A DNA stretch of 64,000 nt, taken from positions 33,925,116 through 33,989,115 of the forward strand of contig NC_089275.1 in NCBI RefSeq assembly GCF_963678975.1, written 5' to 3'. The stretch comes from Dysidea avara. Its lineage: Eukaryota; Porifera; Demospongiae; Dictyoceratida; Dysideidae. The notes beneath the pieces are model-generated. The model was not told the DNA's origin, made no database searches, and saw nothing but the letters and a program-made list of their open reading frames with translations. Each line of letters starts with the position of its first letter. Position 1 is the stretch's first letter. Both the position numbers and the translations under genes were made by a program. Of this stretch, positions 40,802 to 52,443 are shown piece after piece.

Positions 40802-43800
40802 ATGTATCGCCGACTTTTCGCTTACGTTTCGGGAGAAAAATCACCACAAACAACGTGTAAAGGTGAATACACGAGGTGTTAATGATGCACTGACCTGTAC
40901 ATGTCACGCGAGATTTTAGAATGTAACAACAACCTCCTCCCATCGTCTCCTCCTTTTGAGCTGTTTTAAAAAGCAGACCGTACACTTTATTAGATCTGTT
41001 TCACTACGTAAAGTGTGACCTTGAATACGTTGTTGTTGGTGACCTCAATGAAAAGCTTCGTTTTCAGGTTGCGCGCAGTTGCAATTGCTGGAAGAAAACC
41101 AAAAGCTGAAACAAAGGATAGTTGAGTTAGAAGGTAAGAAAAATTCCGTAGTGTTATTATGTGGATATAACCCACTGTCTACCTGTAGACGAGAATGCTG
41201 CGTATAGGGAAAAGGAGGATTTACAGAGAGCACAGTGCAAACGGTTGAAGGATGAACGAGATGATGCCATTGTGAAGTATGCTATTGGTGAAGGTATGTA
41301 TGATTCTGTTGTGTAGCACACGTACATACATGTAAATGTGTCTTTGACAACCTTTGAAAGGACTTGTAGTGAAACTTGTGAATCATTCTGGTTTAAATTT
41401 GTGACCCCAATGTCACCACAGAAACTGAGATGGGATCCCACTCTATAACTGTGGTGGGTGTGTGTGTGGTGTGTGTGTGTGTGTTTGTGTGGTGTGGTGT
41501 GTGTGTGTGTTTGTGTGTGTTTGTGTGGTGTGTGTGTTTGTGTGGTGTGTGTGTGTGTGTGGTGTGTGTGGTGTGTGTGTGTACCCAGCTGTTTAAATGG
41601 GGACCTGGTGGTCTGGCGTCAACTGGGGAAGCAGCCCACCCAGCTGTAACATCAATGGGTACCTGGTTGAAACTGGGGAAGCAAATGTCCAACTGTCCTT
41701 GTCTCGCTTAGTGGTGTTGGGATCGTTGTGGAACTTTAGGTTCTGCGACCTCTCTCCATGAGTCCTCCTGGCCCTGCCCCAGTAGGATTTTCCTGCACAA
41801 GGTTCAAGTGCCTGAGTGGTGCACAGGCATCCCAGTGCTGGTTCACTGGGCGGCAGTAGCTATGTTTCGCATGGCTGCTGGAGACTTTGCTTTGCTTTGA
41901 GGCTTTGTGTGTGCGTGTATGCGTGCGTGTGTTGTAACTTCGTGTGTGTACAGCTGCTGTCCGTTAGTTATCTTTGTGGTTATTATACAGCTAAGCTGGA
42001 CAGCATTGACAGTGATGATAGACAGTTGTTGTCCCAGATTAGATGTGACAACTGTAACTGTGGTATGTTTTACCATAAATGTATACTGCTATGTTTAGTA
42101 ACACTTAACTATATTTAGAAAATTTTGTGGTTTGCAGGTTGTGGTATATGTTGAAAGTGTTCCATGCTGTGTATGTAACTGATTTTATTGCTAAGTGATT
42201 AAATTTTACTGTTTCAACAGCCAAAGTAGCTGATCTTCAAAGACAACTAGAATTACTGAGGTCAGAGTTGGCAGATTGTCAGGAGCAACAAAAACTAAAG
42301 TTGGAAAGAAGTCTAAAGATATCCCAGCAGTCACGTACTCCATCTCACTACCATGACGATGCTACGCCAGTTCCTGTCAATGAGAGCAGTAGCTCACATG
42401 TTCCTCATGTGAGCCTTCATAGAGGAAGTACTGAGGTAATGATGTTTATTGTTGTGTTATATAGCCCTTCGTGATTACTGTTGTTGATTGTTGGAAGATT
42501 CTAAGGTTGTAGTAAAGGCTTACTTAGCGACCATCTTTTTAATAAGATCCCCCACTATAGTGACCACCTCTAACATAGCTACCACCTCATTCACACTGTC
42601 TCAGGTTACTTTCAACTATGGCCAACTCTAGTTATCAAACTGGAGTCGGCCCTTGTCATACCACTGTTCAACTAGTGGGCTGGGGATTGTGTGTTCCAAA
42701 TAACAATGAGTACAATGTATAAGCCATTCTTTGTTTAGGCACTTAATAAAACTACTGAAATTGTAGTGATGACACAGAAGACTAATCTGTACAATGTTAT
42801 AGGCGCTTTATTATAGCCATTGAGTGCCTCTTTTGCCAATGTTAGTAGAACAAAATGGTTGTAGAGTATAGAAAATACTCAGAAGCAATTTATGATTATT
42901 GTTACTGTAACCAGTCGACCAGCTTGAAATGTGTTCAAATTGTATCCTAGCCCATGCTAGCCCACCTCATCTTATCGTGTCATGCTGGGCCTGGTTCAGC
43001 ATGGCTTGATTAATTCACCCTGCGGTTTATTTAGTGCTATACCCAGGTTAGAAGGTAGTGTGAACAGGGTGCAAATGCTCTTCCACTAGATACCTGTAAG
43101 GTAAGCTAAACTTGTTATTACAGGGAGTAAGAACCATGTATTGTGAATTGCACATCCGTGGTCATCAAAGTTAATAGTGTCACGTGAAAATGAGCCAATG
43201 AAAATGAGAATTGCTGTTGTTTAACCAAAATACTTTATGAATATGGACGTGCAATCCATGCAGGCTTGGGGTCAAATACAGTATTTAAATACAAATACAA
43301 ATACAGTGGAACCTGTCTATAATGGTCACCTTGGGACCAGATATGTCTGGCCTTTATATACAGGTGGCTGTTATAGAGAAAACCTGTATAAGGTGGTCAG
43401 CAGCATTTTAGTGGCTATGGCCGTTATAAATGAGTGATTATTATTAAGAGACTTGCGCCAACCGCAATGCAGTAATATTTTAGTACAGAAAGGACAAGGT
43501 GAGCTTGTTGTGAACGTTAGTTATTGCTATTGAATAAGTTTAAGCAATGAAGCCTGATAGATTATATAGTATTCAATGAAAGGCAGGAAGTGTGATAATT
43601 GTGCATTAATTGAAACAGTGCCGTGGTGCCAGACAGTTGGCTTAAGGGGGCAAGCAACTATGTCCTATGGCTTCCGTGAATAAAATTATGTGTTTTATAT
43701 AAAGCTGTAAAACCAACATGGATACTGTTCTCCACCTGATGGACAACACATGTTTTAGTTGAGATACTGAACTCCTGTTTAGTGCTAATTTGAGTGAAAT

Positions 43801-46800
43801 CCTCTGAAGTATGCAAATTATGGTGTGGTTACAAATCACTGTAATTTTAGCACTAAAATTGATTCTCCTCCTACAGTTAATTGCGAAACTCCGCAAAAAT
43901 TCTTGTAGCGGCTTGTAATAACATTATCTTTAAAAGTATGGAAACATATTTTTAGGAATGACTACTATGGCTTCAAAAGAGGAGATTACTGTTTTTCATA
44001 GAAAATTTAGAGAGTTCAATAGCTCAATTGATAAAGTACTCCAAAAAATTACTTCCATACTTTTGTTACAAACATACTTAGGTAGCAGATGACAAAGTTT
44101 ATGAAGCGCAGAACTAAAACTGTGAGACTAGATCCAAAATTTGTAGAATTCTCATTCTTTACATCTAAAATACTAAACCGAGCCTTAAAGTCAGTACTTC
44201 TAACTGGAGATGGTGATTTTTTATTACCACAAACACATCTGATGCAAAAGGGGATGGAAAGCAAGCACAGATCAATGAAAACCAAGATTTTGCATGTGAA
44301 GCCATAGGAATTAGTAGCGTGCCCCCTTAACAAGCCACCATAAAAGGTAGCGACCGCTATATACAGGAGAAAGTTATGTATACAGTGATTCATAGGTGAA
44401 TTCTTGGTTGGCTGTTATACGCGTTAAACAGGTGACAGACAGGTGACCATTAGACAGGTGACCATTAGACAGGTGACCGCTTAATGCAGACAACAATGCA
44501 TACATTTGTATGGGAAAATATTTGGGACCTCGTGTCCATGGCCGTTATGCAGAGGTGACCGCTTAATTCAGGTGACCGTAACACAGGTTCCACTGTACTC
44601 TGAAAGTATGGAATACAAAATACAAATACTTATATCCAGGATGTATTTCAAATACAAATACAAATACTTTTAAAATACTTCTATACTTCTGTACTTTGAT
44701 CCTTTGATCTGATCTACACGTTACACAACCACCCAATAGTACACACCTCTGTTTTAATATGGTTCTAATAAACTTTCAAGTGTACGGTAAAAACAACTGT
44801 ATAACATTATAATGCCGGAAAGCAATTGGAGTAGACTTCTTGCTCTTCTTAGATGACATTATGGAATGCTTGTATGTACTTATACTTTAATTAGTAGTTG
44901 ATATATTTTTACAGATTAAGGTGCCAATAAGTCAAAGAGATCATCTTCCAACCAAATAATTAAGTCATCTTCCAAGCAAAGTATTTGATACATTTCCAGA
45001 AAGTATTTTAAGTTTTTACATAAAGTATTTAAGTACAAATACAAATACATGTTGTTTCAAAACTTCAAATTACAAATACAAATACTCAAAAATAGTATTT
45101 AAATACAGCTAAATACAAATACTCATGTATTTGACCCCAAGCCTGAATCCATGATTACTAAAAGTCTGTGGAATGTAGAAAAACAAAGCCACCTCATTAT
45201 GGGGGCTACAATATTTGGTCCAATAGGTGGACTAGGTTTCACCATAGATAATATACCCTCCTGGATTGGAAACTAGTAAGCGCCACTGGTTACAGGCTGG
45301 TTTCGCACCCCCCTCAATAACAAGACAAGTTTTTCTTGGCGAAACAAGACTCACCACTGTTAAAGGGTTCTTTCTCAAGATGTTTTGGAAGCCAACAGTG
45401 AGTTTCGAGGCAAATTGGCTCTTTATTGTGCGAATGGTAGAAGCAAAACTGAACGCGAGATTAGATGGTTTGGACACTTTCAAGGAAAATACCGAAACCC
45501 TGTATGCTACACCCTTCGCACCCAGACCATACTATGGAGCATTATTTGATGACTTTGTAGTATAAATTGTGTAGCGATACTGTCTAGAACCACAGAGAGA
45601 ACGTGCTTCCAGTTTCGCCGAAAAATACCTTCCCAAAAACCTGCCAAAGAAGTTATGGGTAGGTATATTATTTAGCCGAGACAATTCTTTATAGCATAGT
45701 TAACCTTGTGATACTTTCTTTTTCTACCTACAGCACTTAGTTTAGCCAAGAATGTGCTTCCAAAAAAGCATGTACAGTGTGGTCCGCCATTGTAAGCCTT
45801 CTGACTAAAAGTGAAGCGAAGTGGTCAAACTAACCAAAACAATTACCATAACAACACCACAAGTCATTCTCGTAACAAAGTAAAGTCGTTAATGCCGCCG
45901 TTCTGCTGTAATAGGATTACATTGTTGAGGCGCGAAACCAGTCTAAAAGCACTGGTTCTTGTACAAAGTCTATGGGCGTGCGGCGCAGTTTCCAATCCAG
46001 GGGGGTATATTATCTATGGTTTCACTGTACAACTCTTGGTTGAAGTACTTCAGTAGATTCAGTAGGTTTACATACTTGTGTTATATAATTCCAATGTGAT
46101 TTCTGCTGCCGACCTGCTCAATACTGAATTGAAGTCTAGAACCAAATTTGCTACTGTTTATACACTTGTTGAGAATATCCATGTATCACCCTACAAACTA
46201 TAACTCAACTATGGCTTTTTAAGTGCTCCATGACTCTACTGACACTCTAAATGGTCTAATATATACATGTATTAGTGCATGTGCAGCTTTTGTGATCTAT
46301 AAGATAGATCTGTTTAGATTGATAATGGTGGTGGTGTCTCCAGAGCTAGATATATGTGCCAGTTTTATTGTGTGAGTCACAACCAATAAATCCATTCATT
46401 GAGTTCAGTCAGCATAATACACTAGGCCATCTCACAGTTGGGATGTATACAGGTAATTAGTATCTGCTAATTTTCTTGTCAACACTTATTCCATATAGGG
46501 TAAGCAGTGTACAATATAAGGGAAAATTATTGCTCGGACAGAATGGCCGATCAAAAGTAAATTTGATTGGCCATTTCTGAAATTGCATGGCCATAAAATA
46601 GAGGTGTACTATCCTGGTGTGTGAAGCACAAGCCTTCTAGGGGGTCTGGGGGCATGCCCCCCCCCAGGAAATTTTTGAAAAGGGATCACTCTGAGATTGA
46701 ATCTGAGACCACTCTCAAATACTTATCACTGCACATGCATTTTACAGAGTTTATTAGTAATACATGTACAAAATTTGTGTTGCTGCATATATTTTACAAA

Positions 46801-49145
46801 AAAAAACAACTATGAATCAATGTATTGTACTGCCAGTTTGTAGACTTAGCTGTGCTAAATGCTTTGTTACAAGTGTGTTGAGTCCGCACAGATTGAATTA
46901 TCAACTAGCTATTGCTAAAGTTTCTCTTGTGAATAGCAATAGATCAAAACTTACTCTCGAACTTTCCATGTGCAGAACACTTTTATCACCTTACTTTCAT
47001 TCCACCTTCTCCAGCCAGTGCATTTCTACAGATTCTAACCACGAAATGGCCATTGTATACTTAATATCATACCTCCACTTCGCAAAAAATTACTTTCTTT
47101 TCTTCTGGAAGGCGCCACTCGTGTAGTCAGTGTAGTGATCGCTTCTTCACAACATCGACAGTCACCCACAATCGATAATTGGGATAATACGAGGTGCAGT
47201 GCTCTAGCTTACGCATGCGCATCGAGTGATGCTTCGACGGGATAGAGACTTCACGTAGCGATTAAATAGCTTCGGTAAGGAAAGGTAACGATACGACAAT
47301 AATAATAACTATAATAATACATGTTATAAAGACTAATAATAAAGAATTACAGTTGTAAAAAAATTGATCGGCACAAATGGCCGACCAACGGCTACATTGA
47401 TCGGTCAACAGCATCACTTGGTCGGAAAATGGCCGATGGCCGACCGTTATATTGTACTCTGGGTAAGCCACACATACTGCCACCATGATAATGCACTTTC
47501 TATTTCACAATTTTTATCTTTGGGTTTGTGATTTTTACATGGTAACAGCAGCTCTTGGTATCTCTTTGATCTTCAGTTGACCCGTGCCAGTACTGTATCA
47601 CACAAGGAAAAAAACTGATATTGAATGGGTCCTATATGTTGAATAGAGGTTGATGTTGTTTAAAAGCTTCTTAAATTCCTTACACTGTTTCTGTCATATA
47701 GTACCAAGAGTACATTATGGAAAAGGTTTACTGGTGTGTACCTACAAACAGGTTGGATTGTCACAGGATCATGTGATGAAGTCTAGAGTACTCAGTGAGT
47801 TGTTGTTCAAGGATGACCAGTTGGTGAATGACCTTTCTGACAGCTTGGAGACTACTTCTGTAAAAGGTGGGTGTGTACATAGGGATCGAGTGTAACAGAA
47901 TACTGTAGTCTGGCTGACTCCTAGTGTGTTTAATGTGTAGACCTGTACACTAGCCCCTTAATATTCAGCAATACTTCGGATATACCATATTTGACCGGTT
48001 AATAGCCACGGCTATTATTACTTTCAGCTAGCAAGACCCTGTGGCTACTATGTGAGGGTGGCTACTATGGGCTTGTGTGGCAGCAGCCCACGGTGTTTAT
48101 ACAGATTCACAGTGACTGACCTTGTTTAATCATTCTTCAATACTTTCATTCATTTTAACTTGCTATTTCCTGGCTTAAAACAACTCCTTTTTTCTGGTTT
48201 CTGCTTCAAATTTATCTTATCAACACTTGCAACAGTATGTTCAGATATACAGTAAGCTGTGGCTCTTATATGATAATAATTCTAGGCTGTGGAGAATCTG
48301 CTATCCAGGGGTGTCTATTATACGAGCCGCGGCTATTAACCGGTTAAATATTGTACATCAGTATACTACTGGTATGGCGTATGTATGGCTACTGTAGTGT
48401 AAACGTAACTAAAGGAACCATCCATTCCTATAAAGTCTTTGCCTCAGTACAAAACCGTATGTTGTACGATGCTTCATAGCTAACACCGTCACAAGTAACC
48501 ATATTTTTCCAAATTTTGTGCCCCATCACCACAAACTGTGAAAGCTATCTGTTTGAAATTTGATCACAGGTGTTACATGATAGTTGATCATACCAATGGA
48601 GTGGGTGGAAAATATTCAACAAAATTGAAATGTATATATAATTAGAATTATTCACACCTAGCGTGACAAGCCATACAGTACATTGAACAACCAAGGTCTT
48701 CATATTGTCAAAATGTGGTATATTTAATTGTTATCTATTGTACTTAATTGCAGGACATCGTGGAGATTGGATATGTTTATGCAAGTCCTTGAGCATCAAC
48801 CATACCAGTCTGTATCACTTAGACCCCAGACAAAGACTTCTGGACATTTTGAAGGAATACCAAAAGTCTTGTACACATGATTTAAGTGTCAAAGACCTAT
48901 ATGGAATATTCAAACAGGTCGGTAATGAAAACTCTGCTGATAGATTGATAAGAGAAGCACAAAGACAGTTATCTGGCGAGTTCCACGGTACTGGTGATAA
49001 AGAACGGTCACCCACAGATGAGGCCCACAGTGGAAGATACAGACATCGGTCACAATATTGTAGCATCACACAAGATCAGAACAATGATGATGTTCGCGAT
49101 TGTGATATCAATAAGTCTTACTTGGAAGATTATGTGGTGGTGTAA
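40802..49145 (+). CDS. Coiled-coil and death-domain protein
   Basis: Seven exons: 40802-40862 (ATG), 41068-41133, 41189-41293, 41991-42062, 42221-42435, 47702-47866 and 48754-49145 (TAA). The first four introns and the last are all phase 1 with good GT-AG borders. The N-terminal exons form a coiled coil (LQLLEENQKLKQRIVELE; KVADLQRQLELLRSELADCQ), followed by a Ser/His-rich linker. The last two exons give a death domain: helices LVNDLSDSLE, then HRGDWICLCKSLSI, QRLLDILKEYQKSC, LSVKDLYGIFKQVG and NSADRLIREAQ, with the conserved Trp. Length about 358 residues. Death domains mediate homotypic assembly in apoptosis and innate-immune signalling, so a cytosolic adaptor is likely. Unresolved: exon 5 ends in phase 0 but exon 6 needs phase 1, so a small exon is missing or an earlier donor (GTACTG at 42428) is used. 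The intron between exons 5 and 6 holds several DNA elements. Confidence 0.8.
41455..41581. repeat. GT-rich microsatellite
   Basis: Imperfect GT/TTGTGTGGT repeat in an intron of the death-domain gene. Open frames on both strands through it are artefacts. Confidence 0.9.
41590..41905 (+). repeat. Dispersed repeat, uninterrupted copy
   Basis: Homologous to 24130-24327 plus 24734-24790. Contains a short internal duplication (ACTGGGGAAGCA appears twice) and ends in GCGGCAGTAGCTATG, the uninterrupted equivalent of the hAT insertion site at 24.3 kb. Lies between exons 3 and 4 of the death-domain gene. Confidence 0.55.
43304..44595. mobile_element. Tc1/mariner-type element nested in the hAT-like element
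   Basis: Begins CAGTGGAACCTGTCTATAA and ends ACAGGTTCCACTG, flanked by TA on both sides (43302-43303, 44596-44597). Subterminal words such as TTATGCAGAGGTGACCG and TATACAGGTGG recur in inverted form. It is itself split by the element at 43646-44326. Confidence 0.75.
43646..44326. mobile_element. TTAA-flanked element, innermost of the nest
   Basis: GGGGGCAAGC at the left and GTGCCCCC at the right, each bordered by TTAA (43642-43645, 44327-44330). The inverted arms extend through CCTATGGCTTC and GAAGCCATAGG. TTAA duplication is the piggyBac signature. 681 bp, no recognisable transposase; frames of 70-115 codons here match nothing known to me. Confidence 0.65.
45243..46018. mobile_element. Inverted-repeat element with 7-bp flanking repeat and an open frame
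   Basis: Termini CATAGATAATATACC and GGTATATTATCTATG, then CCTGGATTGGAAACT and AGTTTCCAATCCAGG further in. Flanked by GTTTCAC on both sides (45236-45242, 46019-46025). Inside lies a 99-codon frame (45266-45565) that includes VRMVEAKLNARLDGLDTFKE and ends GALFDDFVV; it has no known domain. The superfamily is unclear. Intron of the death-domain gene. Confidence 0.65.
46506..47460. mobile_element. hAT-like element with 8-bp target duplication
   Basis: Starts AGTGTACAATATAA and ends TTATATTGTACTCT, between identical octamers GGGTAAGC (46498-46505, 47461-47468). Inner repeats of ATGGCCGA/TCGGCCAT type lie near both ends. Contains a GGGGTCTGGGGGCATGCCCC block shared with 16107-17000. 955 bp, non-coding. 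Confidence 0.8.
47990..48348. mobile_element. TA-flanked MITE (TTTGACCGGTTAATAG termini)
   Basis: TTTGACCGGTTAATAGCC at the left pairs with GGCTATTAACCGGTTAAA at the right, flanked by TA (47988-47989, 48349-48350). GGCTATTATTAC and GTCTATTATACG words inside are also inverted. In the last intron of the death-domain gene. Confidence 0.7.
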
Positions 49146-50984
49146 GCTGGACTGTATCATTCTCAACAAGAAGTGGATCTTGAAGAGACCACATATTGTT
49201 TGGCGTAGTATATACCTCAATGTACCTGACATTCAACTCTCTCATTGTCTCTCCCCTCCCCATTCCTCTCCACTTGTTTTTGTATTGTTTGTACACTGCA
49301 TGGGATCTAGTGAATCAATCGATCTCCTACATTTTTTTAATCCTGAATAATTGCGTGAATATATTAGTGTCGGTGTTAATTAGTTTTTATGTAATGTCAT
49401 GTGATTCGTTACGTTGTACGCATGACCTGCCAAAGGTACCGAAGCTCGACGCCTGCTCGACAAAGTCGCTACTCGTGGTATCAGATAGTATGATGGTATG
49501 TATTACAATGTACTGTAAACGTACGAGGAGGGTGACCTGGGGTCCATTCAGTCAGCGGGTTTACAGCCCTGCATGCTGCAGCTTTTAAAGGCGGGGCGCA
49601 CTCTAGTAAAGAAAAATGTTTTTCAGCCCCTACACTTTATGCTTTCCAATTAAAAAAAAAAAAAACGATCACAATGGCTGATCATTCCCCACCCCGTCCC
49701 TTAGGCTTAGTGGAGTCCAGCTCTTTATTATACTAAGTATCCACTATCCAGGTATATCACTGATAACTGAAGGCCCGGCACGGCAAACTTGATTACTTGT
49801 TTCTCGTCCACAAAAAATCGGATTTCCATGCGGGCGGAAGGTCATTTTTCATTATTTATTATTGAAGAAAATACCCCAAATCAAGCTGTATGTAACTATA
49901 AAGGTTAGCTAAAACCTTTTAAGAACTGATACTTACGTTTTACCACCATTTCTGAGGTTCAAGTGACATTTTCTGTACCAAGGTAGTAGGCATGGGGGTC
50001 TGGAGAGCACAGCCACAAGAGGCTAAAGGTGCTTTATATGTTTTAGGACTTAATTTTTTTTTTTTTGTAGAACAGTTTTATGCACAATTTGTGTGTGTGT
50101 GTGTGTAATAATAAAGTATGCTAAGTGTTCTACATCAATCAAGAGTTGTAGGGATCAGTGACAGTCATAAGTAGTTCACTTATGAGCCAATTGTCATATA
50201 CCGTAGAATCAAGAGTTCATAATATATTATATACAATGGCATACAAAGGACCATATGCATTTTATCAGCAAAATTCCTACCTGGCTATTAGCTAGTGGCT
50301 AGTTGTCCATGGGATACAGTTTTCATAATACCCAGCAACTATGGAGGATTCTTAATAGTGCTCCATGTGGTGGCTGTTCTATTAGAGAATTCGACTGACT
50401 GTTCTGAGTATCTCGATCTTGTTTTTTTTGTTTTTTTAATTGTGTGTGTGGGGGAGGGGGGGGGGGGCACAGGGCATCATCCACCACTGCTATATGAAGT
50501 AATCAACTGATAGTGGTTGTTTTGGTAGGTGTACAGGGTCCCAGTGTTAACTTTCAACTTGATTGTATTATTCTTTACTACTGTATTATGCATGCACTGG
50601 GGAACCCTACAACAAAACTTGTTAAAGTAAACCACAAGATTTTTCCACTTCACAAAACTTATCTAGACATGGGATGGCTCATGTAACAAGGTTACTTGAG
50701 GCGGTTGTCAGGTTTCACTCTTGCATACTTCGGTATTCTCAGCCTTTTTCTTGCTCATAGAAACCATATAACAGCATTAATGCCAATTAAAGGAAGAACC
50801 TTGGGAAGAACACACTCCCTTCTCTCAAGAGTCAGCAAGTCAAGTATGTTGACCAAATAGCACTCACAAACTAGGTACCCAAAACCAGATTAACCAGCTA
50901 CACAGCTGCACTATTCTTCATGCTTGTGAGTACCAATACCAGTACTCTGGGTACCCAAAGCAAGCCACATTTAGAATCAACATT
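49146..50984. other. 3' flank of the death-domain gene; no second gene seen
   Basis: Presumed 3'UTR then intergenic DNA. Contains an A-rich tract at 49650-49664, a small (GT)n near 50090, a G run at 50450-50466, dispersed-motif copies near 50381 and 50401, and a weak inverted pair around CTAGGTACCC/GGGTACCC. ATG CTT followed by GTGAGT near 50929 could be the missing first exon of the second YHYH gene, but only the donor supports it. Confidence 0.35.
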
Positions 50985-50992
50985 GGTACAGA

Positions 50993-51248
50993 CAGGGGCA
51001 GAGGAAGTAGTTGACAATAGCTGCCCACCTCACCAGCTACGCATTCATAACTATAAACTACATAAAAATCCTTACATAGCTCGCTACACACTGCTGTAAT
51101 ACTGTGACTGCTTTATTAGAGTGACTGCTCTATTAGAGTATCTCGATCTTCATCGCAGTTTTCAGCCCCACTCCAAGAAGGATAATTTTGGCGTAGTATC
51201 ATTCTGAGGGGGGGGGCTAAACTAGCCCCCCCCTTTCCGCCACCTATG
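50993..51248. mobile_element. hAT-like non-autonomous element with 8-bp target duplication
   Basis: Starts CAGGGGCAGAGGAAG and ends CTTTCCGCCACCTATG, flanked by identical GGTACAGA (50985-50992, 51249-51256). Interior homologous to 17310-17400. Holds two head-to-tail copies of the dispersed motif (51104 and 51123) and a G-run/C-run pair. 256 bp. Confidence 0.8.
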
Positions 51249-51910
51249 GGTACAGATACACCCCATTTTAGTCCACTATCTCAGATGGTCCATCTAGCTT
51301 CCTGTGGTGTCTGTTGCTTATCTTGCCACTACTGCATGAATGTAGAACAGTAGTACAGTTCATGCACCAAATGGAGTGCTCATTATCACATTAATTTTGT
51401 TAAAAGATCTGTCATGTGTAGTCTATGGCATGTTGAATTTAAGCTAGCCATTAACCCAAAGGTCCTGGGTTTGATTCTTCTAAGGCCATAGCCGGATTCT
51501 TCCTATGATTTTTCTTCTCATGCATACACTGATCTTTTTGTGACACACTTGTTAGCTAGGTATTCACGACTCTTACTACACTATTTATACACAATAAAAG
51601 CAGCTAACTATCTGGCTATATTCCTTATGGATTTTACTCTGCATGGTTTTGTTCATCTGCCATGTGCAGTACATTGAAGGCCATACATGCACTCCATTAG
51701 AAAGCCTGCCTTAGTTGCATATAGGCAGAGCTTAATAGAGGTTTTGGTACACAGGTTGCTTTAATGTACAGGGAGTCTTAGACATTTTGATATCAGTTTG
51801 ATGCAAGTTTATGTATGTTTTAGCCTGGCATGTATGGCTTGAGAAGTTTCATAAGTGGCACCATTGGGACAGACAGTGTTGTATACATTTTGTGGTTCAG
51901 TTCTATGTAT

Positions 51911-52335
51911 CAGTGGTGGCGGAAAGTGGAGGCTAGAGGGGCTAGAAACCCCCATCCCCCATGTACTTTATTGTGTGATGTCACGAGTATATCACATGAT
52001 TAAATATCATTGTGGGGTCCAGCTATATATATCATATAGTGGAAGGATTCATTGTATGTATGTCGTACCTGAAAGATTTTAATTCACAATACTTTTGCAA
52101 ACTGTGCCACCAGATTCAATCGCATAGCACCTATTTTTCAAAAAATTGCTAGGGGGATGCCCCCAGAACCCCCTAATATCACCATGCTTTGCATGCTGAG
52201 TATTGCAGCTTTGCACACTGTTGTAATCACTGCAACCATGAACAAGCCTCCAGATTCCATAAAGGCTCAGCTCAAATAATTATGAGGATCCCCCCCCCCC
52301 CCCCCCCCCAACGTTTTCATCTTGCTCTGCCTCTG
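51911..52335. mobile_element. Probable hAT-like element upstream of the second YHYH gene
   Basis: The left end CAGTGGTGGCGGAAAG and right end CTTGCTCTGCCTCTG resemble the termini of 50993-51248. A GGGGGATGCCCCCAGAACCC block and a C run (52287-52309) match other members. No clean target duplication, so the borders are uncertain. Confidence 0.35.
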
Positions 52336-52443
52336 TATGAGTGTCACCATTCATAGTTGATTACAAGAATAGTACATATGAAGCTTTCATGTACTGTTCA
52401 CCAATACTGTACCATTATTATTTCTTTTTACTCTACTCTGTAG

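Larger units (their letters stand above)
43261..45145. mobile_element. hAT-like element, outer shell of a three-level nest
   Basis: Ends CAGGCTTGGGGTCAAATAC and its complement (GTATTTGACCCCAAGCCTG), flanked by identical octamers AATCCATG (43253-43260, 45146-45153). Its own sequence is about 590 bp, dominated by AAATACAAATAC words; the rest is inserted elements. Intron of the death-domain gene. Confidence 0.85.

Noticed and set aside
44049-44393. 114-codon frame as a transposase
   Set aside because: Lies across the border of the TTAA element and shows no catalytic motif.
46764-47126. 120-codon frame as a gene
   Set aside because: Falls wholly inside the hAT-like element at 46506-47460 and has no domain similarity.
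51440-51485. tRNA-like piece (GGTCCTGGGTTTGATTC)
   Set aside because: Only a B-box and T-arm resemblance; no A-box at the right distance.
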